64,000 nucleotides of DNA from Planctomycetaceae bacterium (GCA_027487485.1 JAIYDN010000088.1:1-64000), one strand, 5' to 3'; positions 1 through 8,519 are shown, counted from the stretch's first letter. Notes: generated by a model from the letters alone, not told the origin. Numbers and translations: made by a program.

Positions 1-1212
1 GAGAACAGTCTGGTCAATTCCTCGAATGTCAAGCTGAATCCCGACGGCACGTTCACCGTGTATTTCGGATCGAAGGAACTTTGTGGCGACGTTCCGAACC
101 GACTGGACGTGACCGAAGGCTGGAACTTCCTCATGCGGGTCTATCGTCCCGGAGCGACCGTTCTGGACGGCACCTACACGCTACCCAAGGCTGAGCCTAT
201 CGGGAGCTTGGGGAATCAAACTTCCGGATTCGCTTCACCGGCGGATTTCGGAGTAACCGACTACGCATACAAAGTCTCGGAGACTGATTTCAATATCAAT
301 CGAAGCCTTGCCAAGGCCGGCATTAACGAGTGGGCGCATCAGAGTGGTGTAAATAACGTCAAGACTCAACAAGTCATCCGGGAAAATCAGGATGTCATTT
401 ATTCCAGCGCCGTCGTCGATGTCCGGGACGGAGCCACATTTTCTGTACCGCCAAGCAAAACCTATCACATCATCGAGGTCATCGATCAGCAGAACTACAT
501 TGTCGATGTCGTGTATCCCGGTAAGAGCCTTACCATCACGCCTGACAACCTGACATACGGCAACTACGTCTACCTCAACATGCGGATCCGAATTCTTCCA
601 GATTCACAAGGAGGAATCGAAGCCACTCGCAAACTCCAGCAGATGGCAACAATCAAAGCGAAGTCCGCCGTTCCGTATGCGACTCCCGACATTGTGATCG
701 ATCAGTCGAAGATGGAGGCGATCCGCATGGCGATGATCAAGGATGTCCAAGCCGGGAAGCTACCAGACACCAGTAAGGCTCAAGGTGGGCCGTATCAGAC
801 CAACCCACAAGATCATCTCTATGCAACCGCCTATGGATGGGGTGGTCTCTCTGTCGAACATGCGGCGTACGCTCCGATCGCGAACCAAACTGAGATCAAA
901 GAAGGCAAGTGCTTGCCATCGAGCATCACGTTCACGCCGCCGGAAATCGATTACGACCGAGGCGGTTTCTGGTCGATCACCACCTACAACAGTGATGGCT
1001 GGCTGGCCAAGGACAAGGCAGCCATTTCGAATTCAGAAGCAATCGCCAACAAAGACGGCTCGTACACGATTCGCTTCAATTCTCCAGGCAGCCCGAACAA
1101 CATCGAGACACCCACCCCATTCACCGCTCTGCTTCGAGTCTACGTTCCCAAGTCAAAGAAGAGTGCGATGGAATATCTAGAGAATGAGAGCAAGAACTTG
1201 TTAATCAAGTAG
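1..1212 (+). CDS. DUF1254/DUF1214 domain protein, 5' end cut by window
   Basis: The reading frame is open from base 1, so the start lies outside the window; 403 codons are present. The first roughly 60 residues look like the tail of one DUF1214 domain (motifs TVYFGSKELCG and GWNFLMRVYRP). A complete second unit follows, ending in another DUF1214 domain (FWSITTYNSDGWL, SYTIRFN, TPFTALLRVYVP). The protein therefore seems to be a tandem of two DUF1254-DUF1214 units. This family is common in Planctomycetota and Proteobacteria and is often exported; its biochemical role is unknown. The final residues are ENESKNLLIK before a TAG. The family assignment is from motif recognition only. Confidence 0.8.
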   Translation, partial: ENSLVNSSNVKLNPDGTFTVYFGSKELCGDVPNRLDVTEGWNFLMRVYRPGATVLDGTYTLPKAEPIGSLGNQTSGFASPADFGVTDYAYKVSETDFNINRSLAKAGINEWAHQSGVNNVKTQQVIRENQDVIYSSAVVDVRDGATFSVPPSKTYHIIEVIDQQNYIVDVVYPGKSLTITPDNLTYGNYVYLNMRIRILPDSQGGIEATRKLQQMATIKAKSAVPYATPDIVIDQSKMEAIRMAMIKDVQAGKLPDTSKAQGGPYQTNPQDHLYATAYGWGGLSVEHAAYAPIANQTEIKEGKCLPSSITFTPPEIDYDRGGFWSITTYNSDGWLAKDKAAISNSEAIANKDGSYTIRFNSPGSPNNIETPTPFTALLRVYVPKSKKSAMEYLENESKNLLIK

Positions 1213-1231
1213 TCCTGATCTCGCGAATGAT

Positions 1232-1328
1232 GCCGAACAAGGCGCTGCAGCAGCCTCCGGGGGCATGTAGCGTTCATGGGGTTCACATTTCACTCGGCCC
1301 CCGCGGCTGCTGAACTATATCGTTAGGT
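1232..1328 (+). repeat. attC-like imperfect hairpin
   Basis: This 97-base imperfect inverted repeat lies just after the DUF1214 gene. The outer boxes are GCCGAAC at 1232-1238 and GTTAGGT at 1322-1328, which match the attC R-box pattern only partly. The inner arms CAGCAGCC and GGCTGCTG pair perfectly and are followed by G-rich/C-rich pairing (CGGGGGC with GGCCCCC). One arm has unpaired bases, as attC sites do. No integron integrase is visible in this window, so it may be an isolated attC-like repeat. Confidence 0.45.
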
Positions 1329-1855
1329 GCGGCGGTCTCACTTGGGCGGAGGTACCTCGTGCAATATTGGGCAACCCCTTCGCCGCCGATGTTGGACCAG
1401 CCGACTTCCTTTGCACTTCAGCCCAACTGCGGGCGGTGACGGCGACCTCCGTAGTTAGAGAATCACTTTTGACGACTCCACCGCCCTGGTGATCGAAGTC
1501 CGAACCGGTCGGTGCCGTACCGCACAATGAGGGCGTGTCCTTAGCGGGCAATTGCCAGACTCTATTGACGGCGACTCTTGAGCTGGCGGCATGGACGCTG
1601 GCCAGCGATGGTGGAACACCTTGCGAAGTAGTTGCACATCGTGATGATTAGATGGTCGGGATCGATCGCGTTACTTGTGAAGCGTTCGCAGTTACGCGTG
1701 ATACGCAAATCGTCTGTAAGTTGAATCTGCGCTCAATCGCGGCGAAGATCACGGAGACTCTTGTGGGTCGGACCGACTTCAATTTGAACTCACCCGATGA
1801 CGGGTAAGAACGGTTCAACACAGTTGGCCACAGATTGTCGATCACTCTGTACGAT
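1329..1855. other. Gap with no supported gene
   Basis: Short open frames exist on both strands, but none has a recognisable domain, a plausible start site or coding-like composition. One minus-strand frame ends inside the attC-like hairpin. I see no RNA gene here. Confidence 0.5.
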
Positions 1856-2107
1856 CTAATCCTTGTGCAATGGTTCAATTGGCACAATAAACATCTGCAG
1901 AAGTCTGCGAGAACGTTCAAACTCGTCCATCTGCATCCCCGCATCAATTTCTGGGGCAATTGATTTCGCCGGCTTTACTCCCGCTTGCTTGGGTTCGGAC
2001 TCATCTGGTGTTGTGCTCCTCGAGTCAACAACGGTTGATGTCGAGTTTGAATTGCAGCCGATCGCGAACGCAAGAACGAGTATTATAAGCGTGATTGAGG
2101 TTCTCAT
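1856..2107 (-). CDS. Small putative lipoprotein
   Basis: This 83-residue protein starts with a hydrophobic signal peptide ending in a lipobox (LAFAIGC, lipid-accepting Cys18). A low-complexity Ser/Thr/Asp/Glu-rich stretch follows, then a short helical tail (DEFERSRRLLQMFIVP). It is probably exported and lipid-anchored. No family is recognised. It stands alone on the minus strand, downstream of the sigma/anti-sigma pair but separated from it by about 200 bases that hold a terminator-like hairpin. No clear Shine-Dalgarno sequence precedes the ATG. Confidence 0.6.
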   Translation of the reverse strand: MRTSITLIILVLAFAIGCNSNSTSTVVDSRSTTPDESEPKQAGVKPAKSIAPEIDAGMQMDEFERSRRLLQMFIVPIEPLHKD

Positions 2108-2251
2108 TAACGCATAGTCTTGTGTTGGAGTTTTCGTTGTTCCGACGAACGACGCCCGTCATCGAGCGGCGGCAAGTAAAGTTTCTAAAAGTCGAAGCGG
2201 CCGATCCACCACTTCGACAAACTTAGGTGAAAATCCGGCGTATGCGAAAGA

Positions 2252-2289
2252 AAGCCAGCCCATAGATCAGAAAAGTTGGGGCTGGCCTT
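2252..2289 (-). terminator. Terminator-like hairpin after the sigma/anti-sigma pair
   Basis: On the minus strand, arms AAGGCCAGCCCCA and TGGGCTGGCTT pair around a loop of about 14 bases and are followed by a T-rich stretch (TTTCTTTC). The hairpin lies about 26 bases past the stop of the anti-sigma gene that ends at 2315, which fits intrinsic termination. Confidence 0.45.
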
Positions 2290-2314
2290 CGTCTACAATT
2301 TGTATCGAGAACAG

Positions 2315-2824
2315 CTACTCGCGATTGTCATTCTTTGGCGTTTTCGTAGCTTGCTCATCGTTTTCCTCAATTGGCTCGAAACTCAAGGAAAAGGTTCCTT
2401 CGGGCAGGTCCGTACTATCGAGGACAATCATGGAATCCTCCGCTGTGATAGTGGTTACGGCTGATCCATCTTCATTCCATTTTGTCTCGACAACGTGAGC
2501 GCCATCTAAACTGCGAATGGTACCGTCCGCTTCCTTGATAAATGGGCCATACATCCACTCTCGGATAAGATTGCCTCCAGCATATGCACCTCCTGTAATT
2601 CCAATTGTCAAGATAGCGATGGCTACGGTCCAAATTGCTCGCCGATTTTGCGAAGCTGGTCTCTTCCATTCTTTCACGATACTTTTCTCCAAATCATCAG
2701 AAAACGACTCACTGCATCCCGCACCGCGCGCTCGCAATTCGTCGAAGCTCTTCTCTATCCAGTTTTCATTTTTTGGCATTTGTGACTCCGTATCTGCTTC
2801 CATTTGAGGGAATGCTTTGTTCAA
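2315..2824 (-). CDS. Putative membrane anti-sigma factor
   Basis: This protein has up to 169 residues with one membrane segment at about residues 63-82 (AIWTVAIAILTIGITGGAYA), a cytoplasmic N-terminus and an extracytoplasmic C-terminal domain ending in an acidic tail. It directly follows the ECF sigma gene, with one base between the sigma stop and the TTG at 2824; an ATG at residue 8 (2803) is an equally good start. The context and the single-pass topology suggest an anti-sigma factor that holds the sigma factor at the membrane. No zinc anti-sigma motif is visible, so this function is inferred from position. Confidence 0.6.
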   Translation of the reverse strand: MNKAFPQMEADTESQMPKNENWIEKSFDELRARGAGCSESFSDDLEKSIVKEWKRPASQNRRAIWTVAIAILTIGITGGAYAGGNLIREWMYGPFIKEADGTIRSLDGAHVVETKWNEDGSAVTTITAEDSMIVLDSTDLPEGTFSLSFEPIEENDEQATKTPKNDNRE

Positions 2825-2825
2825 T

Positions 2826-3500
2826 CTATTTCTGTCTTTTCTCGAGGAGTTCTTTCAACAAGGCACGTCCTCTCGTTAACCTTGACTTCACGGTTCCTTC
2901 GGCAATCCCAAGCACTTGTGCAACTGTGGTTACCGACAATTGTTCCAGGTAATGAAGCGCAAGTGTTTGCTGAAATGGTTCCGGTAACTGTTGCAAGGCG
3001 AACCTAACTTCTTCAATATCGTCCTGCGGCACGATCGCATTCGTCGTCGGATCGCTACCGAGTCCAATCCACTTTCGGAATCTCTGACGACGCATCCAAC
3101 TGTAAATCGCGTTGGTTGCCAAGCGATACAGCCACGCTACGAAGGGGACTTGTTTGTCTTTCCATTTTGGCAAGCCTCGAACCATCGCCATAAACACTTG
3201 GGACGTGACATCTTCTGCATCGTGTTTCGATCTTATGTGATGAGCTACGTAGCGAGCAATGCGATCGATATGCCGACGATATAGGACGGTCAATGCTTGT
3301 TCATTCGACTTCGCCATTTCTGCCAACGTTTCGTCCGAAGATGCGAACAGCGGATCAACCGTTCTTTCAACGGATTTGAAGTGACTAATTTCGACAATCT
3401 CCTCATTTACACCAGCTCGCATCAGTTTCATGCCCTTTACAACGCCCGAAGGTTCCCTAAGGTTCCCGGCGTTAGAGTGAATTATGGATTTTTGTATCAT
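2826..3500 (-). CDS. ECF-type RNA polymerase sigma factor
   Basis: This 224-residue protein has sigma region 2 at about residues 66-140 (LYRRHIDRIARYV, DAEDVTSQVF, WLYRLATNAIYSWMRR). Region 4 is at 165-220 (LPEPFQQTLALHYLEQLS, then the helix-turn-helix TTVAQVLGIAEGTVKSRL). It should direct RNA polymerase to stress or surface-signal promoters. The first 60 residues are poorly conserved, so internal ATGs (residues 24, 27 or 62) are possible starts; AGGGAAG lies ahead of the first ATG. It forms a two-gene unit with the membrane protein downstream. Confidence 0.88.
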   Translation of the reverse strand: MIQKSIIHSNAGNLREPSGVVKGMKLMRAGVNEEIVEISHFKSVERTVDPLFASSDETLAEMAKSNEQALTVLYRRHIDRIARYVAHHIRSKHDAEDVTSQVFMAMVRGLPKWKDKQVPFVAWLYRLATNAIYSWMRRQRFRKWIGLGSDPTTNAIVPQDDIEEVRFALQQLPEPFQQTLALHYLEQLSVTTVAQVLGIAEGTVKSRLTRGRALLKELLEKRQK

Positions 3501-3663
3501 TCGCAGCTTCCCTGTGACCGAGAATCTGGATCCTGATCAGTACGATTCGTCGCGCATGACTATCCTTGAGAAACGCAACTCGGATGGGAGAGCCCGGCCG
3601 GTTTGGCATTACATTAACCAACGCACCCAATCGAGGGTGTTACTGCCTTCATTTAAGAAACAG

Positions 3664-3790
3664 CCCCAAAAATGCTGTTTTGGCCCGCAAAAAAAACATT
3701 CTGTGGGACGTCGTCCGGACAAATTGCATAGTTATTCCTGAGAAGCGGTTTGGTCCGGTTCGGTAGGTTGAATGTGCTTAAGCATGCATC
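3664..3790 (+). repeat. Long dispersed repeat, copy 1
   Basis: This stretch is repeated at 5573-5700. Blocks TTGCATAGTTATTCCTGAG and CGGTTTGGTCCGGTTCGG are identical, with diverged sequence between them. Both copies begin with CCCCAAAAA and contain GACGTCGTC. The two copies have the same orientation and bracket the membrane protein gene at 4134-5195. Confidence 0.6.
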
Positions 3791-3894
3791 AGGAGGTTAT
3801 ATGGCTGAGATGATCTCGCCGGCGGAGCAGGTAACGGGCTCGAATCATCTTTCGCGAGCAATGTCAGAATGCCGTTGAATGACATAACACGTAG

Positions 3895-4048
3895 GCGAGT
3901 CTCTCCGAGACTCGCGACAATCTACGTCTTGGAGAAGCGTGAGCGAGGGATTGTTGCTCGTTCCAAGGTACCACCTGGGAACACACTGCGCGGAGGCTCC
4001 CGCCTCGTGAGATCCCGAATCGGAAGGAAATCAGGAGGCGGAGCCTCC
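3895..4048. repeat. Palindromic REP-like elements
   Basis: GCGAGTCTC at 3895-3903 pairs perfectly with GAGACTCGC at 3907-3915 around a 3-base loop. Further on, GGAGGCTCCCGCCTC (3992-4006) and GGAGGCGGAGCCTCC (4034-4048) form an inverted pair. These are short repetitive palindromes in a 633-base gap (3501-4133) that has no supported gene. Confidence 0.5.
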
Positions 4049-4133
4049 AAGACAGTGAGTGCCCAAGGCCCTGGGCACTAGATTGCAACGCATTATCAAC
4101 TCACCAAATGGGGGAACACTGATGAAGCAAATC

Positions 4134-5195
4134 CTATCGGCCAATGGATCGTCGCCAAATGATCGAATCAACAACGTAGTGGTGAACGCTTACGGCTGAT
4201 AGCAGAATCGTGGAAGCGCTAACCCACCATATCTCAATTCCCGTTGTCACGTACTGCTCCCACCCGAAGCCCAACACGAACAAAACCAGCCAGAAGAGGA
4301 AGAATCCTGTTAAGTTGGGAATGGCTGCGACCCAGTTGGCTCCTGTCTTCTGCCTCTCTGACCGCTCCAAAACCCAAACCAACGCTAAGTACTGCATAGC
4401 GTGAAAAAACGTAACGGCTTCGAAACCACGCTGAAAGTGGGACAAGACCATAAAACCATAATAGTGGATTCCAATGCACACCAAGAAGCAAATCAACCCA
4501 GTTGGGTTGTAGTCGCCCGGGTTTTTCCGGAACAGGATAAACTCCGAAGTAATTTGAAGCGAGAGGCCGATAAATGCGATTAACAAGAGGATCGTCATAA
4601 ACGAAGCATTGATGTCCATCGGTATCAGGTCATACGTCTGTCCCTCCCATGCATCATACAATGTGTCCCATCGGCCAAAGATGAGATAGGGAAACACTAA
4701 ATGGTAAGCCCACCATCTTCGTTTCCTATCAACTGCATCAAAGTTCTTCTGGCCACCATACAAGCAGCTCACTCCGTACGTTTGACGCAGGTAATGGAAT
4801 GATTGCCAGACATTCACGAGAGTGATGGTCACTACGAAGTAGCCTATCGAGTGAACCGCAGTCAAAAGCCCAACAATCGCGACATAGGCAGGGATCCCCC
4901 AGAGAAAGTGGGCCTTCCCTTCTGCTATCTTTCTTTGAAGCCGAACATAGGTGGCATAGACATGTGGCGAACCAATGAGAACGCTTAGCCAATAATACCA
5001 GTGAATCAGTGATTCCGTGCTCAGTTCTCGTTCGCCAACACACAAAATGAAGGGAAGGAAAAGGCCCAAACCGCCGGTAATAACAAAGAACCACTCAAAC
5101 GGCGTTGCTAAAGTGATAACTCTCTGGCCAACGGATGACTGATCCGACTCCGCATCATGCAGTACTTGTTCGACGTCTTGGAATGCTACGGACAT
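4134..5195 (-). CDS. Multi-pass membrane protein with conserved-looking histidines
   Basis: This 353-residue protein has about eight or nine membrane segments. Histidines sit next to the membrane helices in SPHVYATYVR, WQSFHYLRQTYGV, GIHYYGF, LSHFQRGFE, TFFHAMQYLAL and SVHHYVVDSIIWR. Such a pattern is seen in membrane enzymes that bind di-metal centres, such as desaturase- or hydroxylase-like folds. That is inference; I do not recognise the exact family. The gene stands alone between two direct copies of a long repeat (3664-3790 and 5573-5700). Confidence 0.7.
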   Translation of the reverse strand: MSVAFQDVEQVLHDAESDQSSVGQRVITLATPFEWFFVITGGLGLFLPFILCVGERELSTESLIHWYYWLSVLIGSPHVYATYVRLQRKIAEGKAHFLWGIPAYVAIVGLLTAVHSIGYFVVTITLVNVWQSFHYLRQTYGVSCLYGGQKNFDAVDRKRRWWAYHLVFPYLIFGRWDTLYDAWEGQTYDLIPMDINASFMTILLLIAFIGLSLQITSEFILFRKNPGDYNPTGLICFLVCIGIHYYGFMVLSHFQRGFEAVTFFHAMQYLALVWVLERSERQKTGANWVAAIPNLTGFFLFWLVLFVLGFGWEQYVTTGIEIWWVSASTILLSAVSVHHYVVDSIIWRRSIGR

Positions 5196-5572
5196 AAATC
5201 AACTCGAGCCTATCTGGAAACGGAGAAATCACCAATAAAACAACTTGGTACTGGGCTCTGGCCGGAAGCACTCTGATTCGTATCGCAATGCTGGTGATTT
5301 CGACGGCTGAACCTGTTGCTACTCAGCCAAGGCATCGAGAACACTTGCTAGGCTGTCCCGTAGACTTGCACCAATGGACGCGAGAGAATGCCGTCGGCTT
5401 GCGGTTCGTGCGACTCGGTACATCCAGTTCCGGTTAGGAGTATCGGATAAGGGGGGGCTGAAAGATTAGAAATGCTGTCTAACGTGGCGATTTAACTACC
5501 TGTAGCGAACGCATAAGTGGTCGCAAGCGACGTCGCGCACTCGACGATTGGAGAAAGACTCTCTTGAGACCA

Positions 5573-5700
5573 CCCCAAAAAGGCCGTTTTCGCCTGCAAA
5601 AAATCATTTTTGGGGACGTCGTCGAGCCAAATTGCATAGTTATTCCTGAGATTCGGTTTGGTCCGGTTCGGTAGGGTTGAACATGCTTTGAGGGCATTGG
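5573..5700 (+). repeat. Long dispersed repeat, copy 2
   Basis: Second copy of the repeat at 3664-3790, in the same orientation. It opens with CCCCAAAAA (5573-5581), which pairs with TTTTTGGGG at 5607-5615 to form a hairpin. It then carries the blocks shared with copy 1. The gap from 5196 to this copy holds nothing else that I can support. Confidence 0.6.
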
Positions 5701-5739
5701 CCGGGTTATGTTCGCGAAAGAGTCACTATTCTGAATTTC

Positions 5740-6125
5740 TCAGATTGGTTTGCCTTCCTCTGCCTGAGGCTCATGCCTTTCGAACAGTTTCAACAGTTCT
5801 TGGAAATGAAGCATGCGTCTGGTGCGTCGATCGAAGCTATGTACAACCAAGCGTCCGATTCTCCTATATCGATGGAGGCTATCAATTGCGACATCTGAGG
5901 TCGATCGAGTGTCTCGCTGGAGCACCCTCTGTCGGAGTACACCTGAGTGATGCTCCAGTCTTTGCTGGCAGCGAACTCCCGACACACGTCAATCTGACTT
6001 TGGAAAGAACTATAAGTGACATCTCGATCGCGTGACTGACGCGCGTCAATCGCCGCCACTACCGACGTATCCCTCGGGTTCTGGTATCGAGGCATCTCCG
6101 TTGTTGAGAGAATCTGATGACACAA
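5740..6125 (-). pseudogene. Serine recombinase (resolvase) N-terminal remnant, frameshifted
   Basis: The first frame (down to 5790) reads like the start of a large serine recombinase: IDARQS holds the likely catalytic serine, followed by SFQSQIDVCREFAASKDW, VYSDRGCSSE and LDRPQMSQLIASI. The next part of the domain continues in a different frame (5740 to about 5860): LVVHSFDRRTRRMLHFQELL, which matches the usual DRLTR..dF.eL motif. A frameshift therefore splits the catalytic domain, and the C-terminal DNA-binding part is absent. I call this a dead relic of a site-specific recombinase, probably from a former mobile element. Confidence 0.65.
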
Positions 6126-6266
6126 AATGCTCGCCCGCCTAACAAATGCTGAAGTTTGCGAGTAAAGATTCTAGCGAAGTACAAACGAAGTTAACGCCAC
6201 CCTTTCGCATGTCGTTGGCCTGATCGGCAACTTTGAGGTATGATTAGATACATCGCTGGTCCAACA

Positions 6267-6274
6267 AAAAGGAG
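6267..6274 (+). promoter_or_regulatory. Ribosome binding site deciding a TTG start
   Basis: AAAAGGAG lies six bases upstream of TTG 6281. No ATG is available at the right place, so this strong Shine-Dalgarno sequence supports TTG as the start of the small gene that opens the protease pair. Confidence 0.6.
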
Positions 6275-6280
6275 CTTTGC

Positions 6281-6523
6281 TTGAAAAATCAACAATCCGT
6301 TGCCGTTGCTGCACGACCAATTTTCGAGTCGCTAAAGAACCAACTTGAAGCTGAGCACCTGAACAGGTTCGTTGCAATTGAGCCTATATCAGGCGAATTT
6401 TTCGTTGGTGACACGATGAGTGAAGCAATTGGCGATTCAAGACGAAAGTATCCCGATCGGTTGGTCCATACCTTTCGGATAGGACATGCCGCTGCCGTGC
6501 ACTTCGGAATGCAAACCCGATGA
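6281..6523 (+). CDS. Small protein paired with an aspartic protease
   Basis: This 80-residue soluble protein has a core LNRFVAIEPISGEFFVGDTM followed by a charged helix and IGHAAAVHFG. It starts at TTG with a good Shine-Dalgarno sequence. Its stop overlaps the start of the next gene by four bases (ATGA), so the two are translationally coupled. Small proteins with the phrase RFVAIEP..GEFF next to retropepsin-like proteins recur in cyanobacteria and planctomycetes, to my knowledge. The function is not known; a toxin-antitoxin-like or partner role is speculation. Confidence 0.65.
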   Translation: MKNQQSVAVAARPIFESLKNQLEAEHLNRFVAIEPISGEFFVGDTMSEAIGDSRRKYPDRLVHTFRIGHAAAVHFGMQTR

Positions 6524-6906
6524 AGGGCTTCGTTGATGATTCTGGCAGAGCGATTCTGTCCGTCGAGATTCTATGCACCAACCATCCAACGGGAGTGCAA
6601 GTCGACGTTTGGATTGATACGGGGTTTACTGGAGATTTGGTACTACCAGCATCTTTGATCGAAGACCTAGAACTAGAAGTCACCGGTTCTATCGACGGTG
6701 TTCTTGCGGACGGCTCACAAGTTGAGCTATCGACGTATCACTGCCAGTTGGAGTGGTTTGGCCGCATAAGAGATTTGGAAGTGATTGCGAACACAGGCCA
6801 AACGCCTCTGCTTGGCGTCGGGCTAATGTTGGCAAAAGAATTGTGCATCGACTATACAAATCTCGAATTAACCCTTGAGCTAAAGGCCAAGCGAGATACA
6901 CCTTAA
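6520..6906 (+). CDS. Clan AA (retropepsin-like) aspartic protease
   Basis: This 128-residue protein has the catalytic Asp-Thr-Gly motif in VWIDTGFTGDLVLP (Asp33) and the second conserved block TPLLGVGLM at residues 96-103. This is the size and layout of the single-domain bacterial retropepsin-like family, which works as a homodimer. There is no signal peptide, so it is probably cytoplasmic. The gene starts inside the stop of its small partner (ATGA overlap). The antisense strand at its 3' end carries the read-through tail of a degraded AbiEi-like gene. Confidence 0.78.
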   Translation: MKGFVDDSGRAILSVEILCTNHPTGVQVDVWIDTGFTGDLVLPASLIEDLELEVTGSIDGVLADGSQVELSTYHCQLEWFGRIRDLEVIANTGQTPLLGVGLMLAKELCIDYTNLELTLELKAKRDTP

Positions 6907-6928
6907 AACCGGTGCAAACGGTTGTTCT

Positions 6929-7294
6929 CAGAAGCGTCTCTAGATACGGGCGCGTCGTTTTGGCAACTCTTCGCTTTGTTGCAGACTCCATGATCAGGTC
7001 TACTTTCGCTTTGCCCCTCGCCATATAGAGCTTGAGAGCTTCGATCGCGACATCGAGCCCAACTTCACTTTGCCGGCTAAAGCAATCTGCGAGAGTCTTC
7101 TCGCGAGAGTACGCGGATACAGTTCTGCCATCGACTGCGTGCTTTTCAATTCCTGTTTTGAATGCGACATCGGTCAGACGCGATACGCGAATTAAAGGGT
7201 ACTCCAGTCTTGGCGGTTCACTGTTTCGAGGGATCGCGATCCAAACTTCATGTGGAATCTGAGTGGTCAGTTCATGGAAGGAAAGCTGAGACAA
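6929..7294 (-). pseudogene. AbiEi-type antitoxin remnant (C-terminal domain)
   Basis: The translation FHELTTQIPHEVWIAIPR, IRVSRL, REKTLADCFSRQSEVGLDVA, ALKLY and TTRPYLETLL closely follows the C-terminal domain of AbiEi-like type IV antitoxins. The N-terminal winged-helix domain is missing: an in-frame TGA lies three codons upstream of TTG 7294. The normal stop after RPYLE is also lost, so the open frame runs on to 6689, antisense to the protease gene. No AbiEii nucleotidyltransferase toxin is nearby. This is most likely a relic. Confidence 0.65.
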
Positions 7295-7474
7295 ATGCTC
7301 TCAGAGTCTCTGGGTTATGCTGTATCGATTTAAGGCTGCCGCCGGCCTCTGGGTTAACGACTCTGGATTATGTATCGTCTGACTCACTCGGGATTCTTTT
7401 CTTCGGCTGTTCTGCCTCACATTGAATGCCAAAGCCACAGGATGTGAGGATAAACAGTTGAAGTCAATCTAGGT

Positions 7475-7903
7475 TTACGAGATACCCTCGTGCCGACGCT
7501 GTGCGAGGATGAACGACTGAATTGCGGGATCAAGTTTTTTGTAGAGCGGCATTGACGGATTGACCACTCGCCAAAAAGGAAGAATCGTTTTCGGCGAAAT
7601 GACGGGCTCGCCAGTTGAAAGCGAATGGTGCTTGGACCACTCCATTACGATAAGCTTTCGTAGAAAGATGCTTGTCGTCACTGGACAGGCAACTTCAGCC
7701 GATGTCCGTGCTGCCAAGACCTGCCTGAGGGCTGTTAACGATAGCTGCTCGCCTTCCGACGTAGCTTCAATGATGCTACGGATGAGTTCAGGCGTAGGAA
7801 CCACCATCGTTTGCCCTGCTTTCATATCCGCAAAGTTCGTCTCCAAGACCTTGACCTTAGGTTCCGATAAAGGCTGCGTCTTATCAACCGCTCGCTTGCT
7901 CAT
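7475..7903 (-). CDS. MGMT-like family protein
   Basis: This 142-residue protein contains TALRQVLAARTSAEVACPVT (Cys73), then ILPFWRVV (about residues 107-114) and a final RRHEGIS. This resembles the small MGMT-like family with CP.TT and tPyWR motifs, whose members share a fold with O6-alkylguanine-DNA alkyltransferases but lack the classic PCHR active site. Its activity is unknown, and alkyl transfer should not be assumed. AAGG precedes the ATG. It stands alone on the minus strand in a region rich in gene relics. Confidence 0.5.
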   Translation of the reverse strand: MSKRAVDKTQPLSEPKVKVLETNFADMKAGQTMVVPTPELIRSIIEATSEGEQLSLTALRQVLAARTSAEVACPVTTSIFLRKLIVMEWSKHHSLSTGEPVISPKTILPFWRVVNPSMPLYKKLDPAIQSFILAQRRHEGIS

Positions 7904-8051
7904 GGCCTTCGCTTTCTAGTTTGTTCATCAAATCATTGATATCGGTAGCCCAAAAGCTCCCAGATCAAAAAAAGGTAGTCAAGTACTTTGGACGGTCAAG
8001 TGCCAGTGGATATGCAGCGCTTGCTATCTGATGCTAAGCTTCGTCGGCCCC

Positions 8052-8519
8052 TTATTCCTTTTTGGGCGAATGCAGTGCGATTCGATTTCCTTCTGTATCG
8101 ATGAATTCAGAGACACTACCGAGTTCACCAATCGAGGTTTTTGGATACTCAATCTTACCGCCGTTGTTCACGACAACTTGTAAGGTTGTATCGATATCGT
8201 CAGTATGAAAGTACACTCTTGCTCCGTCCATAGAAGGCTTATAGGTCGGGCCCATCGCGAGCGCACCGATACACCCAGGTGCACTGGGCGTACCGGGGAA
8301 CACAGCCATTTCGTTTCCGTCAATAGTTGCCCGTTCTAGCTTGCAGCCGAAAACCGTTTCGTAAAAGCCTACTGCCCGCTCAAGGTCGGTAACGGGAATT
8401 TCAAAATAGGTTAGTGGATTCTCTGGCTTCAATTTTTTTCTCTCATGGATGTTGTCGCAACCACAGGTCAAACCGACAATGATTGCGATCAAGAGGTATG
8501 TTACTGCTAATTGCTTCAT
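8052..8519 (-). CDS. Glyoxalase/VOC-fold lipoprotein
   Basis: This 155-residue protein has a signal peptide ending in the lipobox LTCGC (Cys21). A single vicinal-oxygen-chelate domain follows (about 36-152): LTYFEIPVTDLERAVGFYET, VFGCKLE, YFHTDDIDTTL and FIDTEGNRIALHS. VOC proteins are usually cytoplasmic metal enzymes or drug-binding proteins, so a lipid-anchored extracytoplasmic copy is uncommon. Its ATG overlaps the stop of an upstream DevA-like ATPase relic (ATGA, 8516-8519), so it was once the last gene of an ABC-transporter operon. Confidence 0.8.
   Translation of the reverse strand: MKQLAVTYLLIAIIVGLTCGCDNIHERKKLKPENPLTYFEIPVTDLERAVGFYETVFGCKLERATIDGNEMAVFPGTPSAPGCIGALAMGPTYKPSMDGARVYFHTDDIDTTLQVVVNNGGKIEYPKTSIGELGSVSEFIDTEGNRIALHSPKKE

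Noticed and set aside
6137-6145. Second attC-like box (GCCTAAC)
   Set aside because: The box is present, but no matching complementary arm or GTTRRRY partner lies at the right distance.
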